Of a DNA stretch of 64,000 nt, positions 1 to 9,941 are shown in pieces (within the stretch, counting starts at the first letter, position 1; every line of letters begins with the position of its first letter). The translations under genes were made by a program, and so were the position numbers. This stretch comes from Pseudomonas sp. S35. Lineage in GTDB: Bacteria > Pseudomonadota > Gammaproteobacteria > Pseudomonadales > Pseudomonadaceae. The stretch covers positions 5,518,001-5,582,000 of the forward strand of contig NZ_CP019431.1 in assembly GCF_009866765.1 (NCBI RefSeq), in the 5' to 3' direction. The notes beneath the pieces were generated by a model, which was not told the DNA's origin, did not search any database, and saw only the letters and a program-made list of their open reading frames with translations.

Positions 1-1346
1 GCCGGCGCTTCAAGGTCAGCGAGCACCCGCGCTTCGCCGTACTGCTGGGCAGCCCCGGCCCGACGCGCTTCGACAGTGACAGCGAATTGCCCGACCCCTA
101 CGACGGCCTGGTCGATGGCCTCCACGGGCACCTGCAAGTCCACGACTGCATGGGTTGCCCATTGTTCGTCGACGACCAGCCCTGGGGCCTGCTGACCCTG
201 GACGCCCTCGACACCGAGCGCTTCGAACGGGTTGAACTGGATGCCCTGCAAGCCTTCGCCAGCCTCGCCGCGGCCACCGTCAACGCAGCCGAACGCATCG
301 AGCGCCTGGCCCTGCGCGCCGAGGACGAACACCAACGCGCCGAGATCTATCGCCAGGCCAGCGGCCAGCAGCACAAGGAAATGATCGGCCAGAGCAAGAC
401 CCACAAGCGTCTGGTCGAAGAAATCAAACTGGTGGGCGGCAGCGACCTCACCGTGCTGATCACCGGCGAAACCGGGGTGGGCAAAGAGTTGGTGGCCCAG
501 GCCATCCACGCCGCGTCGTCCCGGGCGGATAAACCGTTGATCAGCCTCAACTGCGCCGCCCTGCCGGAAACCCTGGTGGAAAGCGAGTTGTTCGGCCACG
601 TCCGCGGGGCCTTCACCGGCGCGCTGAACGAGCGCCGGGGCAAGTTCGAACTGGCCAATGGCGGCACCTTGTTCCTGGATGAAGTGGGTGAACTGTCGCT
701 GGCCGTGCAGGCCAAGTTGCTGCGGGTGCTGCAAAGCGGCCAGTTGCAGCGCCTGGGCTCGGACAAGGAGCACCACGTGGACGTGCGCCTGATCGCCGCC
801 ACCAACCGCGACCTCGCCGACGAAGTGCGCAACGGCCGCTACCGCGCCGACTTCTACCACCGCCTGAGCGTGTACCCACTGCAAGTGCCGGCCTTGCGCG
901 AGCGCGGGCGTGATGTATTGCTGCTGGCGGGCTACTTCCTCGAACAGAACCGCTCACGCATGGGGCTGGGCAGTCTGCGCCTGAGCAGCGACGCCCAGGC
1001 GGCGCTGCTGGCCTATAACTGGCCGGGCAATGTGCGCGAGCTGGAGCATTTGATCGGACGCAGCGCGTTGAAAGCCCTGGGTAACAGTCGCGAACGGCCG
1101 AGGATTCTGAGCTTGAGCGCCCTGGATCTGGACTTGCCCGATGTCAGCGCGCCGATGATCGAAGCACCGGCAGAAACAGCCTTGGCCGTTACCGGCGATC
1201 TGCGCCAGGCCACAGAGGCCTACCAGCGCCAAGTGATCAACGCCTGCCTGGAGCGCCACCAGCACAACTGGGCCAGCGCCGCCCGCGAACTGGGCCTGGA
1301 CCGCGCCAACCTCGGTCGTATGGCCAAGCGCCTCGGACTGAAATAG
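1..1346 (+). CDS. norR: NorR-type nitric oxide-sensing sigma-54 activator, 5' end missing
   Basis: The frame is already open at the left edge (codons run from base 3) and ends with TAG at 1344-1346, so the start and most of the N-terminal GAF sensor lie outside. The visible part shows the end of a GAF domain, an AAA+ domain with Walker A GETGVGKE, the sigma-54 contact loop GAFTGA and Walker B LFLDEVGEL, and a C-terminal Fis-type helix-turn-helix. The helix-turn-helix ending NLGRMAKRLGLK and the domain order match NorR/FhpR, which binds NO through non-haem iron and activates norCB, norVW or flavohaemoglobin genes with RNA polymerase sigma-54. The target gene is probably divergent and left of the window; that is inferred. 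Confidence 0.88.
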   Translation, partial: RRFKVSEHPRFAVLLGSPGPTRFDSDSELPDPYDGLVDGLHGHLQVHDCMGCPLFVDDQPWGLLTLDALDTERFERVELDALQAFASLAAATVNAAERIERLALRAEDEHQRAEIYRQASGQQHKEMIGQSKTHKRLVEEIKLVGGSDLTVLITGETGVGKELVAQAIHAASSRADKPLISLNCAALPETLVESELFGHVRGAFTGALNERRGKFELANGGTLFLDEVGELSLAVQAKLLRVLQSGQLQRLGSDKEHHVDVRLIAATNRDLADEVRNGRYRADFYHRLSVYPLQVPALRERGRDVLLLAGYFLEQNRSRMGLGSLRLSSDAQAALLAYNWPGNVRELEHLIGRSALKALGNSRERPRILSLSALDLDLPDVSAPMIEAPAETALAVTGDLRQATEAYQRQVINACLERHQHNWASAARELGLDRANLGRMAKRLGLK

Positions 1347-1384
1347 CAAGGACAACTCGGCCAACTGTATGAAATGCAGGAAAT

Positions 1385-1410
1385 GTGGGAGGGGGCTGGC
1401 CCCCTCCCAC
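1385..1410. terminator. REP-type hairpin between convergent genes
   Basis: An 11-bp perfect inverted repeat (GTGGGAGGGGG / CCCCCTCCCAC) with a CTGG loop lies between the norR stop and the stop of the EamA gene. There is no strong T-tract, but its place between convergent genes suggests a bidirectional transcription stop. The same core recurs at several other junctions in this window. Confidence 0.6.
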
Positions 1411-1411
1411 A

Positions 1412-2323
1412 CTAGACCTGCTTTGCCTGAAGGATCGGATTCACCGGCTGAGCCACCTTGGGCTTACGAAACACCAACACATTCCCCAGCATCACCAGCA
1501 CCAACCCCGCCAGCGCCGGTGCGGTCCACTGGTAACCTTCGGCAAACGCCGACACATTCAGCGCGACCACCGGGAACAGCACCGTGCAATACGCCGCACG
1601 CTCCGGCCCCATGCGCCCTACCAACGTCAGGTAAGCGGTAAACCCAATCACCGACCCCGGAATCACCAGGTACCACAGCGCACCGAGGTAACGTGCGCTC
1701 CAGTCCATCTCAAACGCAATGCCGCGCACCAGACAGTAGGTCGCCAGCATCAAGGCTCCGTACAACATGCCCCAGGCATTGGTGGTCAGCGGCCTCAGGC
1801 CGGCCTTCTGTTGCAGGCTCGACAGCATATTGCCCGCCGAGAAACACATCGTCCCCAGCAGCGCCAAGCCCAGGCCCAGCAACGTCTGCGGGCTGGCGGT
1901 GTGCCCCACGAGCTCTGGCCAGAACAACAGGCCCAACCCCGCCAGGCCGAGACCGCCGCCCATCAACACATTGCGCGCCACCCGCTGGCCGAAAAATACC
2001 CGGGCGTTCAGCGCATTCCATAGCGTGGCCGTGGAAAACACCACCGCCACCAGGCCGCTGGGGATCCACTGGCTGGCAGTCAGGAAGCACATGAAGTTGA
2101 CGCAGAACAGGCACAACCCCTGGGCCAGGCAGATCAGATGCCCGCGCCGGTTCATCACCTGCAACTTGCGGCTGAGCAGCAACAGCGCAAACAACACCAG
2201 CGCCGCCAAGCCGAAGCGATAGACGATGGACACGGGAATCGCCACCACGCCCAGTTGCCATTTGAGGGCGATCCAGGTGGTGCCCCAGATCAGCACGGTG
2301 AGTAAATACAGGGAAAGGTTCAT
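1412..2323 (-). CDS. EamA/RhaT-family (DMT superfamily) membrane exporter
   Basis: This encodes about 303 residues with roughly ten hydrophobic segments arranged as two EamA repeats, beginning MNLSLYLLTVLIWGTTWIALKW. The WGTTW(I/F)-type first helix is characteristic of drug/metabolite transporters that export amino acids, nucleobases or other small metabolites across the inner membrane. The ATG at 2323 was chosen because the family motif starts here; longer in-frame starts up to 2458 would add an uncharacteristic leader. It is divergent from the AraC-family gene at 2462, which may regulate it. The substrate cannot be told from sequence. Confidence 0.85.
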   Translation of the reverse strand: MNLSLYLLTVLIWGTTWIALKWQLGVVAIPVSIVYRFGLAALVLFALLLLSRKLQVMNRRGHLICLAQGLCLFCVNFMCFLTASQWIPSGLVAVVFSTATLWNALNARVFFGQRVARNVLMGGGLGLAGLGLLFWPELVGHTASPQTLLGLGLALLGTMCFSAGNMLSSLQQKAGLRPLTTNAWGMLYGALMLATYCLVRGIAFEMDWSARYLGALWYLVIPGSVIGFTAYLTLVGRMGPERAAYCTVLFPVVALNVSAFAEGYQWTAPALAGLVLVMLGNVLVFRKPKVAQPVNPILQAKQV

Positions 2324-2461
2324 AACGGGCTCCATCGGTTGAGCCACAGTGTCGCCCTCAACCGGCGCCACGTTCTTGCACATTCTTGCGCTTTTGTCGG
2401 GTGATGGGCTCACAGCGCCAGCCGTGCGGAGTAGGATGCAAGGCGTCGGAGAACACACGCC

Positions 2462-3334
2462 ATGTCAGATCTGGAATCCCTGCAAGTCTTTCAAGCCCTT
2501 AACCGCTCGCCCAACGCACGCCTTGAGGCCTGCGCCGAGCTCGGTGACGGCTTGTCGGCGGCCTTGTGGAGCAACCATCACGATTCCCAGGATTACCAGG
2601 CGCCCAGCCATCACACCTTGTCCTGCTACGTCGGCGGCGGCACCGGCACGTTCCGGCGTGACCAGCCGGGCACCAAGGGCGGGCCCGACAAGCTGTGCAT
2701 CCTGCCCGCCGAACACCAGTCCGCCTGGGTGATCAACGGTGAAGTCCGCCTGGCCCATGTGTATTTCAGCCCGGAACAATTTGCCTTGGGCTGCGTCACC
2801 CTGCTCGACCGTGAGCCACGCACGCTGGAACTGCGGGAAAGCACCTTCCTGGAAGACGGACGCCTTGCACAACGCTTCCACCAGTTGATCGCCCTCAACT
2901 GGCACGAGCCCGGCGAGCGTTTGCTGACCAGCAGCCTGGCCCATGAAATGCTCAGCCACACCTTGCTCAGCCAAGTGGGCGCCCGCGAGGGTTTGCGTTT
3001 GAAAGGCGGGCTGGCGGCGTACCAGCGACGGCTGTTGGTGGACTACATCGACCAACACCTGGAAGAGCCGATCAGCCTCGGGCAATTGGCCGGCCTGTGC
3101 GCGCTGTCGGAATACCACTTCGCACGGATGTTCCGCCAGAGCTTCGGCCTGCCGCCCCATCAATACCTGTTGGCGCGCCGGCTCACACGGGCGCAACACC
3201 TATTGCGCAGCGGTGCCCTGCCCCTGGGCGAAATTGCCTTACTGTGCGGTTTCTCCAGCGCCAGCCACTTCACCCATCGCTTCCGCCAGGCCATGGGCGC
3301 CACGCCGGGCGACTACCGCCAAGCGTTCATCTAG
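2462..3334 (+). CDS. AraC-family transcriptional regulator
   Basis: The 290-residue protein has an N-terminal sensing part (about 1-180) with no motif I recognise and a C-terminal AraC DNA-binding domain (about 190-290) with two helix-turn-helix motifs, seen in [21 protein letters not shown] and [19 protein letters not shown]. It lies 139 bp from the start of the divergent EamA exporter gene, a usual arrangement for a regulator and its target. Its stop codon TAG shares the tetranucleotide CTAG (3331-3334) with the stop of the convergent LuxR-type gene. The effector is unknown. Confidence 0.88.
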   Translation: MSDLESLQVFQALNRSPNARLEACAELGDGLSAALWSNHHDSQDYQAPSHHTLSCYVGGGTGTFRRDQPGTKGGPDKLCILPAEHQSAWVINGEVRLAHVYFSPEQFALGCVTLLDREPRTLELRESTFLEDGRLAQRFHQLIALNWHEPGERLLTSSLAHEMLSHTLLSQVGAREGLRLKGGLAAYQRRLLVDYIDQHLEEPISLGQLAGLCALSEYHFARMFRQSFGLPPHQYLLARRLTRAQHLLRSGALPLGEIALLCGFSSASHFTHRFRQAMGATPGDYRQAFI

Positions 3335-5832
3335 ACCATCAAGCCCAGCGTCTTGGCCTTGGCCACCGCCTGGGTACGCCGCTCCACACCCAGCTTGCTG
3401 TGGATGCGCCGCGCGTGAGTCTTGACGGTGTGCAGCGAAATAAACAGCCGGTCGGCGATTTCCAGGTTGGAGCTGCCCAGTGCGATCAACTGCAGCACTT
3501 CCAACTCGCGCTGACTCAAGGGGTTTTCCACCACACCCGAGGGGCATGCCTGAGGTTCCAGGCCCAGCTCGCTGAGCAACCCCGGCGAGCGCAAGCGCAG
3601 CTCGCGAATCGCTTGTTGCACCTGGCAACGCCCGGCCAGTTCCAGCCCGCTTTGCAGTGAACGGCGCGCCAGGGCGGCGTCGCCCAGTTGCCAGGCGACT
3701 TCGCCCAGCACCAGGTGCAGTTCGGTTTCCAGGCAGAGCATGCCGCGCTGGTGGGTGGTTTCCAGCAAGGCACTGAGGCGCTCCAAGGGTTGCTCGGCGC
3801 AGCCCAGTTTCACCTGGGCCAGCACCAGCAGGTATTCCAGGCGCGGAATCAGTTCCAGGGTGGCTGGCGGCGCTTGTTTGGCCTGGGGTCCACGGAAATG
3901 GCGCAGCACGCGACGCACCGCTTCCACGGTCAATTCGGCGCGGCCCTGCTGCAACCAGAAATGCCCGCTGACCAACAGCAGCACCGCGCGGTACACGGTA
4001 TCTGGCACCTGGCGTTGCTGCATCAGCCGCTCGGCCTCGCGCAACTGGATAAACGCCTGGGCGTAATCGCCCCGGTTGGCGGCCAGCAACGCCAGGCCGA
4101 GAAACCCGTACAGCACGCGTTTATCCTGGCTGTGCAGGCACATCTTCAAACCAGTCTCGAAACACTCGGCGGCCAGGCTGTCTTGGCCCTGGCGCAAGGC
4201 CAGGTGCCCGCGTCGCAAGGCAATGCGCCCCACCAGTGGCCCGGCCTTGAGCCGCTGCTGGAGCAACATCGCCTGCACCGTTTCCAGCAGGCTTTGCGCC
4301 CGATACGGGGCACCGCGCTGTTCCAGCAATTGCGCGTGATCGAGCTCCAGCAACGCCTCCAGCAGCAACGAACCATGGGCGCGTGCCAGGCACAGCGCGT
4401 CACGGCTCAAGCCTTGGGCCACATCCAGCTCACCGCGCAGCAGGGCTTGTTGGGTCAGGCCCGACAAGCACATCAGCCGCGACGTCCAGGCGCTGTCGGG
4501 CAAGGCTTGCAATGCCTCAAGAAAATGCAGACGGGCGCCCTCGGCATCGCCACTCAGGTGCAGCAACCAACCCCACTGGGCCTGCCAGCGCGCCAGTAAA
4601 TAACGCTGCTGCGCTGCCGTGGGTTGCGGGGCAAACCGCGCCAACTGGTCGATGCACGCGGCGGCCTGTTCGAAGCGCCCGGCGAACAACAACGCGGCCG
4701 TCACCAGCCCCACCAGTTGCGCCGAACCGAGCATCAATTCATCGCCATGCTGCTCATGCAGGCGCAACAGCAAGACAGCATTCTGCTGGCGGAACAGGTC
4801 CTCGAAGCTGAAGTGCTGCAACAGGCTGACCGCCATTTCATATTCTTCGGCGAGCAGCGCCTGTTCGAAGGCGGCTTGCCAGTCCTGTTCGGCGCAAAAC
4901 CATTGGCACGCGCGTCGATGCCAGGAGCGTTTGGCTGGCCAGGGTTCGTCGTGCATCAGTTGCGCCAGCGGTGGGAAAACCTGCAGCCAGTCGGTGTCTT
5001 CCCACGGCTGGATAAATGCGCCGAGCGCCTGCAAGTCCCGCAGGTACTGGCCACCGTCGCCCGCGCCGAAGAGGTGTTCGCACAGGCCGGTATTGAAGCG
5101 CGGCAGATGGGCCAGCACACGCCACGCCTCGGCCAGCTCCGGCGGCAGCGTGCTGAACAGTTCATGTTGCAGGTAGTCGAGCAATGTCTTGTCGGGATGA
5201 CCATCGCCCAGCAAGGCGATGCGCACACCCGCGCACCAACCGGCGCTGAACTGCAGCACGCTGTCGACGGACTGAGCCGGCGCATGGCTGAGTAACGCCT
5301 GGATTTCCATCGAGCTAAAGGCCAATTCGGCGCCACACTCCAGCAATTCATCGTCGAGCAGCAGCCGCGGCCAGTTGCACGCCGGACGCCGTCGAGCGCC
5401 CAGCCACCACGTCAGGGCCGGGCTGCTGACGGTGAGCAGACGGTCGAGCAAGGCATCGGTGCCGGGGTTGGGCAAGCGGCAAAAATCATCGAGGAACAGC
5501 CACGCCGGCGCCTGCCAACGGCTGAGCTCCAGCAGCAATGTGGGTTCGTCGGTAAACGTCAGGCCCAGGTTTTGCGCCAGGCGCTGGCAGAGATCGAGGG
5601 GGCTGAGAGCGGCGCCATTGAGCGGTAGCCAATACACCTGGCAACCCGCAGACGCCTGCAACGCGCATTCGGCGAGCAACGCACTCTTGCCGCTGCCGCC
5701 GGGGGCGCACAACAACTTGACGCGCACCGGCGCCGCCAGCAACGGCGCGGCCAGGCGCGGGCGCAGCAAGTGATGGGCGGACAGCCTTGGCATGAATCCA
5801 GGACGGTCCAGGCAGCGTGTCATGGCAGTCAT
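3331..5832 (-). CDS. Large MalT/AlkS-like ATP-binding LuxR-family regulator
   Basis: The 833-residue protein has the architecture of STAND-type activators: a P-loop near residues 43-50 (APGGSGKS), an NTPase region, a long TPR-like helical middle with many Leu/Ala-rich repeats, and a LuxR helix-turn-helix at about 770-833 ([26 protein letters not shown] region). This is the plan of MalT and of AlkS-type regulators of hydrocarbon or alcohol oxidation. The ATG at 5832 follows an AGGA about 8 bases upstream; ATG 5823 is an alternative. The DUF1329 and DUF1302 genes follow upstream in the same orientation across a REP-rich gap, so they are candidate targets (inferred). Confidence 0.85.
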   Translation of the reverse strand: MTAMTRCLDRPGFMPRLSAHHLLRPRLAAPLLAAPVRVKLLCAPGGSGKSALLAECALQASAGCQVYWLPLNGAALSPLDLCQRLAQNLGLTFTDEPTLLLELSRWQAPAWLFLDDFCRLPNPGTDALLDRLLTVSSPALTWWLGARRRPACNWPRLLLDDELLECGAELAFSSMEIQALLSHAPAQSVDSVLQFSAGWCAGVRIALLGDGHPDKTLLDYLQHELFSTLPPELAEAWRVLAHLPRFNTGLCEHLFGAGDGGQYLRDLQALGAFIQPWEDTDWLQVFPPLAQLMHDEPWPAKRSWHRRACQWFCAEQDWQAAFEQALLAEEYEMAVSLLQHFSFEDLFRQQNAVLLLRLHEQHGDELMLGSAQLVGLVTAALLFAGRFEQAAACIDQLARFAPQPTAAQQRYLLARWQAQWGWLLHLSGDAEGARLHFLEALQALPDSAWTSRLMCLSGLTQQALLRGELDVAQGLSRDALCLARAHGSLLLEALLELDHAQLLEQRGAPYRAQSLLETVQAMLLQQRLKAGPLVGRIALRRGHLALRQGQDSLAAECFETGLKMCLHSQDKRVLYGFLGLALLAANRGDYAQAFIQLREAERLMQQRQVPDTVYRAVLLLVSGHFWLQQGRAELTVEAVRRVLRHFRGPQAKQAPPATLELIPRLEYLLVLAQVKLGCAEQPLERLSALLETTHQRGMLCLETELHLVLGEVAWQLGDAALARRSLQSGLELAGRCQVQQAIRELRLRSPGLLSELGLEPQACPSGVVENPLSQRELEVLQLIALGSSNLEIADRLFISLHTVKTHARRIHSKLGVERRTQAVAKAKTLGLMV

Positions 5833-6294
5833 TGCTGCATCCTGCGTTTTTATTGTTATGCAACCTGATGCGTACCCTAGTCCTGTGGCGGGGGGTTGTT
5901 GAAGAAGTATTCAGCAGGGTGATTGAAGGCCATGCACAGAAGTGGGAGGGGGCTTGCCCCCGATGGCGGTGTATCAGTCAACCAATCCAGTAACTGATAC
6001 TCCCTCATCGGGGCATAGCTATCTACACAACTCTTAAAGGCTGACACATCACTCTGTGGTGAGCGGGCTTGCCCCGCGCTGGGCTGCGCAGCAGCCCCAA
6101 TAAGGTCACCGCAGAGTGCCAGAATCAGTCGAGGTGAACGTTTTAGGGGCCGCTTCGCAGCCCAGCGCGGGGCAAGCCCGCTCACCACAGAAGCCTGATT
6201 GCCATAGATTCCGTATTCACTGGAAGTTGTGTAGATACCCATGCTCATCGGGGGCAAGCCCCCTCTCACATGTTGACTGCGCTTCGATCCAAGA
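5833..6294. repeat. Intergenic REP cluster: two different REP doublets, one nested in the other
   Basis: No gene is visible here. An outer inverted pair is formed by the GTGGGAGGGGGCTTGCCCCC-type arm at 5942-5965 and its complement at 6246-6270. Further inside, ATCTACACAACT (6021-6032) and its complement AGTTGTGTAGAT (6224-6235) form a second inverted pair. Inside that lies a different doublet with arms at 6055-6099 and 6146-6189 (TGTGGTGAGCGGGC... and its complement). The layout looks like one REP doublet inserted within another. Short ORFs over this region are made of the repeats and are not believed. Confidence 0.8.
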
Positions 6295-7653
6295 TCAGCG
6301 TACGCCGTCCGCCCTCAACGCTGCCGGGGTGTAGTCCGCTGCCTTGGCGGCGAAGCCGAACACGAAGCTGCTCTTCTCTTCGTTCTTCATACCCAGCGCA
6401 AGATAGCGCCCGGCGATCAGGTCGTAGAGGGTTTCGACGGTATAGGCCGGCACCTGGTGGTCATAGTAGAACTGCGCATGGCCTTCGGCGACGCGCCACA
6501 GTTGGCCGCGACCGTCGTAGTGATCCACCAGCGCGACTTGCCAGCTGTCTTCGTCGATGTACATGTGGCGCTTGGCGTAGATGTGCCGTTCACTCGGCTT
6601 GACCGTGCCGACCACTTCCCACACGCGGTGCAGTTCGTAGCGGGTCAGGTCCTGGTTGATGTGGCCGGCCTTGATGATGTCGTCGTACTTGAGGCTCGGC
6701 GAGTCGAGCTTGTAGCTGTTGTAGGGGATGTACATCTCTTTCTTGCCCACCAGCTTCCAGTCGTAGCGGTCGGGAGCGCCGGAGAACATGTCGAAGTTGT
6801 CGGTGGTGCGCAGGCCGTCGGACGCAGTGCCCGGTCCGTCATAGGACACTTGCGGCGCACGGCGCACGCGACGCTGGCCGGCGTTGTAGATCCACGCCAG
6901 GCGAGGCTCCTTCACCTGATCGAGGGTTTCGTGCACCAGCAGCACGTTGCCGGCCAGGCGCGCCGGGGCGGTGACCGATTGCTTGAAATAGCTCAGCACG
7001 TTGGCCGCCTTGGCCGCGTCGATATCCGGGATCGCTTGGGGCACCGCCACTTCTTCTTCGAAGCGGATCGACGTGTAGCTGCCGTTGGTCTGCGGGGTGG
7101 CCTGGGTGATGATGCGGCGCAGGTTGCCGCCGTGATAACGGGTGATGTGGTTCCACAGCACTTCCACGCCATTCTTCGGAATCGGGAACGCGTAGTAGCG
7201 GTTGCCGGTGAAGTTTTCCAGGCCGTTGCCGTCGTTGATCGCCTTGACGTTGAGCGCGCTGCGCTTGATCGATTCGTAAATGTCCGCTGGCAGGTTGACC
7301 GTACGATGGGTTGGGTACACCGGGATCTTGTACGTCTCGGGGTAGCGCTTGAACATCGCCACTTGGCCGTCGGAGAGTTTGTCTTTGTACTTGTCGACGG
7401 TGGCGGCGGTGATCACAAACAGCGGTTTTTCACTGGCGAACGGGTCGGCCAGAAAGCCTTTGCTGTCCACCGCGCCGGCGTTTTTCGGGATGCCGCCGGT
7501 CCAGGCCGGGATCGAGCCGTCGGCATTGCCAGCTTTTTCGGCGCCGACTGGCGTGAGGGTGGTGCCCAGCTTGGCCGCTTCTTCCGGCGATACGGCTGCC
7601 ATCACGTGGGCGGCCAACAAACTCAGGGCCAACACTGCAATTGTCTTACGCAT
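6295..7653 (-). CDS. DUF1329 periplasmic protein (LolB-like fold family)
   Basis: The 452-residue product has a clear Sec signal peptide (MRKTIAVLALSLLAAHVMA, cut near residue 19-20), so it is exported. The rest matches the DUF1329 family in length and in the SIPAWTGGIPKN region near the N-terminus. An AAGGA stands about 10 bases before the ATG. It is 26 bp downstream of the DUF1302 gene and surely in the same operon. DUF1302/DUF1329 pairs usually sit beside catabolic or RND-type transport genes and are thought to handle hydrophobic compounds at the outer membrane. The exact function here is unknown. Confidence 0.85.
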   Translation of the reverse strand: MRKTIAVLALSLLAAHVMAAVSPEEAAKLGTTLTPVGAEKAGNADGSIPAWTGGIPKNAGAVDSKGFLADPFASEKPLFVITAATVDKYKDKLSDGQVAMFKRYPETYKIPVYPTHRTVNLPADIYESIKRSALNVKAINDGNGLENFTGNRYYAFPIPKNGVEVLWNHITRYHGGNLRRIITQATPQTNGSYTSIRFEEEVAVPQAIPDIDAAKAANVLSYFKQSVTAPARLAGNVLLVHETLDQVKEPRLAWIYNAGQRRVRRAPQVSYDGPGTASDGLRTTDNFDMFSGAPDRYDWKLVGKKEMYIPYNSYKLDSPSLKYDDIIKAGHINQDLTRYELHRVWEVVGTVKPSERHIYAKRHMYIDEDSWQVALVDHYDGRGQLWRVAEGHAQFYYDHQVPAYTVETLYDLIAGRYLALGMKNEEKSSFVFGFAAKAADYTPAALRADGVR

Positions 7654-7679
7654 AGGTTCTTGTCCTTCTTTAAGCCAAA

Positions 7680-9458
7680 TCAGAAGTTCACGCCGAAGCT
7701 GAGGGCGAGGAAGTCGCGGTCGGTCAGGGTGTTGTAGTCGCCACCAAAGAAGTCGGTGTAGCTGAGGCTGGCGGTGTAGGTGCTGCGGTAGTCCGCATCC
7801 ACGCCGACGCTGATGGCCTTGGCGCCTTTGTTGAAGATCCCGTTGGGGCCGTAGCCGGCGACGTCATGGGACCAGGACAGGTTGGGCTTGAGGTTCACCC
7901 CGAAGATGGCGTTGTTGTAGTCGAGGATCGCCCGCGCGCGGTAGCCCCAGGAGGTGGAGGTGACAAAACCGTCGGTGTCACCCTGGAAACCGTAGGCGCC
8001 GTAGACCGAATCACGGCCGTAACGCAGTTTGGATTTGTCCTCCAGGCCCGCCACGTGCACGACGGCCGCCTCGCCCACCAGGGTCAGGCGTTCGGCGCCG
8101 AGGACCTGGTCGAAGAACTGGGTCATGGTGCTTTGGATCTGAGTGATTTCCTTGCGGCGGTAGCCCTTGTTGTCGTCACCGAAGTTGCTGCGGATGGGTG
8201 AAGCGAGTTGGCCGGCGATCGGATTGATCAAAGCCAATGTCAAGTCGGTGGTGTTCAACTGCACCGGGGCATTGGGCCGGTAGCTGATTTCCCCGGTCCA
8301 CGCGGTGCCGGTGGGCAAGGTGGTGGAGAAGCTCGCGCCGAACAGGCGGATGTCTTCCGGGTAGTCGAGATAGTACTGGCCACGGCCGAGCATGGTGCTC
8401 TGGGCCAGGGCCTGCCCGAAACCTCCCGCGGCGGCGGCGATGCCACCGATGGTTTGCGCCGTGGTGTTGTTGGTGATGGTGCCCACGGTGGGTGTGCGGC
8501 TGTGGTAATTCATGAAGTACAAACCGTACTCGGTGTCGTCACCCAGCCAACGCAAAGCCGCCCCAAACTGACCGGAATCCCGAGCATCACGGTCGCCGGC
8601 ACGCTGTACCACCACACCCTCGCGAGTCACCACAAAACCCTGGCCGCGGTCCGCTGCAATCGACTGCAGCGGCGCGATCCCAGGGCTGGCTACGGTGTAG
8701 TTACCGGTGCAACCATCTGCCGCCACATCCCCACCAAAGAACGTGCCGCAGTTGTCCAGCACGGTTTGGTCCCATTCCAACTGATAGAACCCTTCCACAG
8801 TCAGTTGGTTGGTCAGGCTCTGGGACGCAAACAGCATGTTCACCGGGATCAGGCCTTCCTTGATCTCGGCACCGGGCCGGCGGAACGCCGACACGTCAAT
8901 CGGGTTGATGCTGTTGATGGAGTTGCCGATGAAGGTACTTTCGCCCCAACTGACCACCTGCTTGCCTGCGCGCACGGTGCCCGGCAGGTCGCCCAGTGAG
9001 TAGTTGTGGTAGACGAAGGCATCGAGGATCTGCGCGCCGCTGGACTTGGCGCCTTCCTTGCGGTTGTGGTCGCTGATCTGCTTGAACTCGCGGTCTTCGT
9101 CCTTGAGTTCGAAGTCGTACCAATACTTGCCACGCACGAACACACCGGTGTTGCCGTACTTGAGTTCCAGGTCGTGCAGGCCCTTGAAGATTTTCGAAAA
9201 GGTCTCGCCCTTCTTGAAGTTGAGTCGCCCGTCATCCCCCGTGGAAGCCTGGCCTGTGCCGCCATTGACGGTACCGACCAGGCTCTTGTCGGCATCGCGC
9301 ATGCCCCAACTCGACCCCACCGACAACGACGAATCGAATTGCCCTTCGATTTCGCCAATATTGAACGAAACAGCCTGAGCCTGGGCACAGCAACCCAAGG
9401 CAACCGCAGCGGCCAGCGCCTGTGGCGTGAAGATGGCGCGCATTGTTGTTTTTGTCAT
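7680..9458 (-). CDS. DUF1302 outer-membrane beta-barrel protein
   Basis: The ATG at 9458 gives a 592-residue protein beginning MTKTTMRAIFTPQALAAAVA with a signal peptide cut after AQA. The mature start VSFNIGEIEGQFDSSLSVG is typical of DUF1302, and the C-terminus ends in Phe (LALSFGVNF), the usual signal of outer-membrane barrels. A GGGGAAG lies 5-8 bases before the start. Longer in-frame starts to 9593 add a non-signal leader and were not used. It is first in an operon with the DUF1329 gene. The family is predicted to move hydrophobic substrates across the outer membrane; the substrate is unknown. Confidence 0.85.
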   Translation of the reverse strand: MTKTTMRAIFTPQALAAAVALGCCAQAQAVSFNIGEIEGQFDSSLSVGSSWGMRDADKSLVGTVNGGTGQASTGDDGRLNFKKGETFSKIFKGLHDLELKYGNTGVFVRGKYWYDFELKDEDREFKQISDHNRKEGAKSSGAQILDAFVYHNYSLGDLPGTVRAGKQVVSWGESTFIGNSINSINPIDVSAFRRPGAEIKEGLIPVNMLFASQSLTNQLTVEGFYQLEWDQTVLDNCGTFFGGDVAADGCTGNYTVASPGIAPLQSIAADRGQGFVVTREGVVVQRAGDRDARDSGQFGAALRWLGDDTEYGLYFMNYHSRTPTVGTITNNTTAQTIGGIAAAAGGFGQALAQSTMLGRGQYYLDYPEDIRLFGASFSTTLPTGTAWTGEISYRPNAPVQLNTTDLTLALINPIAGQLASPIRSNFGDDNKGYRRKEITQIQSTMTQFFDQVLGAERLTLVGEAAVVHVAGLEDKSKLRYGRDSVYGAYGFQGDTDGFVTSTSWGYRARAILDYNNAIFGVNLKPNLSWSHDVAGYGPNGIFNKGAKAISVGVDADYRSTYTASLSYTDFFGGDYNTLTDRDFLALSFGVNF

Positions 9459-9654
9459 GCGTCTTCCCCGGTGAGTGACAGAAGGCCCCACCCTACTGCC
9501 GCGCATCAGGAGCGATAAGCGCACCAAGGAGGGATTCGCGTTGTCGCTCGAAAGGATTACCGGGCGCTCTGGCCTGGGTCTGGGCGGGGGCATGGACCGG
9601 GTGGATGGCGGGTTATCAGGGACATGGATGGCGAGCTTGGAAACTGTTGCAGTT

Positions 9655-9878
9655 TTGACAACAGTGCATGTCGTGAAACGCTATTACTCATGCTGTTACA
9701 AACGACTATTCTTGCTGGGCTTTCAGGGCAAACGGCCCGCTTCCACAACCGGGAGAAAAGCCAGATTCAAATGGATTGATGCCTTTTATCAATCTGTTAT
9801 CGGTGTTCACTGACGTTGATTTGTCGCTCCTTGATCCAACGTCTGACTTCGGCCGCTGCGTTTGCAGCGGCCTTTTTT
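9655..9878 (+). ncRNA. Candidate small RNA ending at a strong plus-strand terminator
   Basis: No plus-strand gene precedes the intrinsic terminator at 9851-9878, so something short must be transcribed into it. A TTGACA lies at 9655-9660 and a TATTAC at 9682-9687, but the spacing of 21 is too long for a canonical sigma-70 promoter, so the 5' end is uncertain. The interval holds a perfect 7-bp inverted repeat (9774-9780 / 9788-9794). I do not recognise it as a known Pseudomonas sRNA. Confidence 0.4.
9851..9878 (+). terminator. Rho-independent terminator (plus strand)
   Basis: The stem GGCCGCTGC / GCAGCGGCC is perfect over 9 bp with a GTTT loop, followed at once by six T on the plus strand. Confidence 0.85.
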
Positions 9879-9883
9879 ATGCC

Positions 9884-9915
9884 AAAAATAAAACGGGGCG
9901 CTGTCAGCGCCCCGT
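9884..9915 (-). terminator. Rho-independent terminator of the 9942-10853 gene
   Basis: An 11-bp perfect stem ACGGGGCGCTG / CAGCGCCCCGT with a one-base spacer is followed on the minus strand by a T-rich tract (TTTTATTTTT). It lies 26 bp past the stop of the short-chain dehydrogenase. Confidence 0.85.
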
Positions 9916-9941
9916 AGGATTCAAGCTTTTTAAAGCAACGA

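Noticed and set aside
5877..6269. Open frame across the REP cluster upstream of the LuxR-type gene
   Set aside because: It is made of repeat arms, has no ribosome site and no codon-use signal.
9655..9687. TTGACA and TATTAC as a sigma-70 promoter
   Set aside because: The spacing is 21 bases, outside the normal 16-18, so it was not listed as a promoter.
9774..9794. GATTGAT-N7-ATCAATC as an ANR/FNR box
   Set aside because: The FNR-type consensus needs TTGAT-N4-ATCAA; the spacer here is three bases too long.
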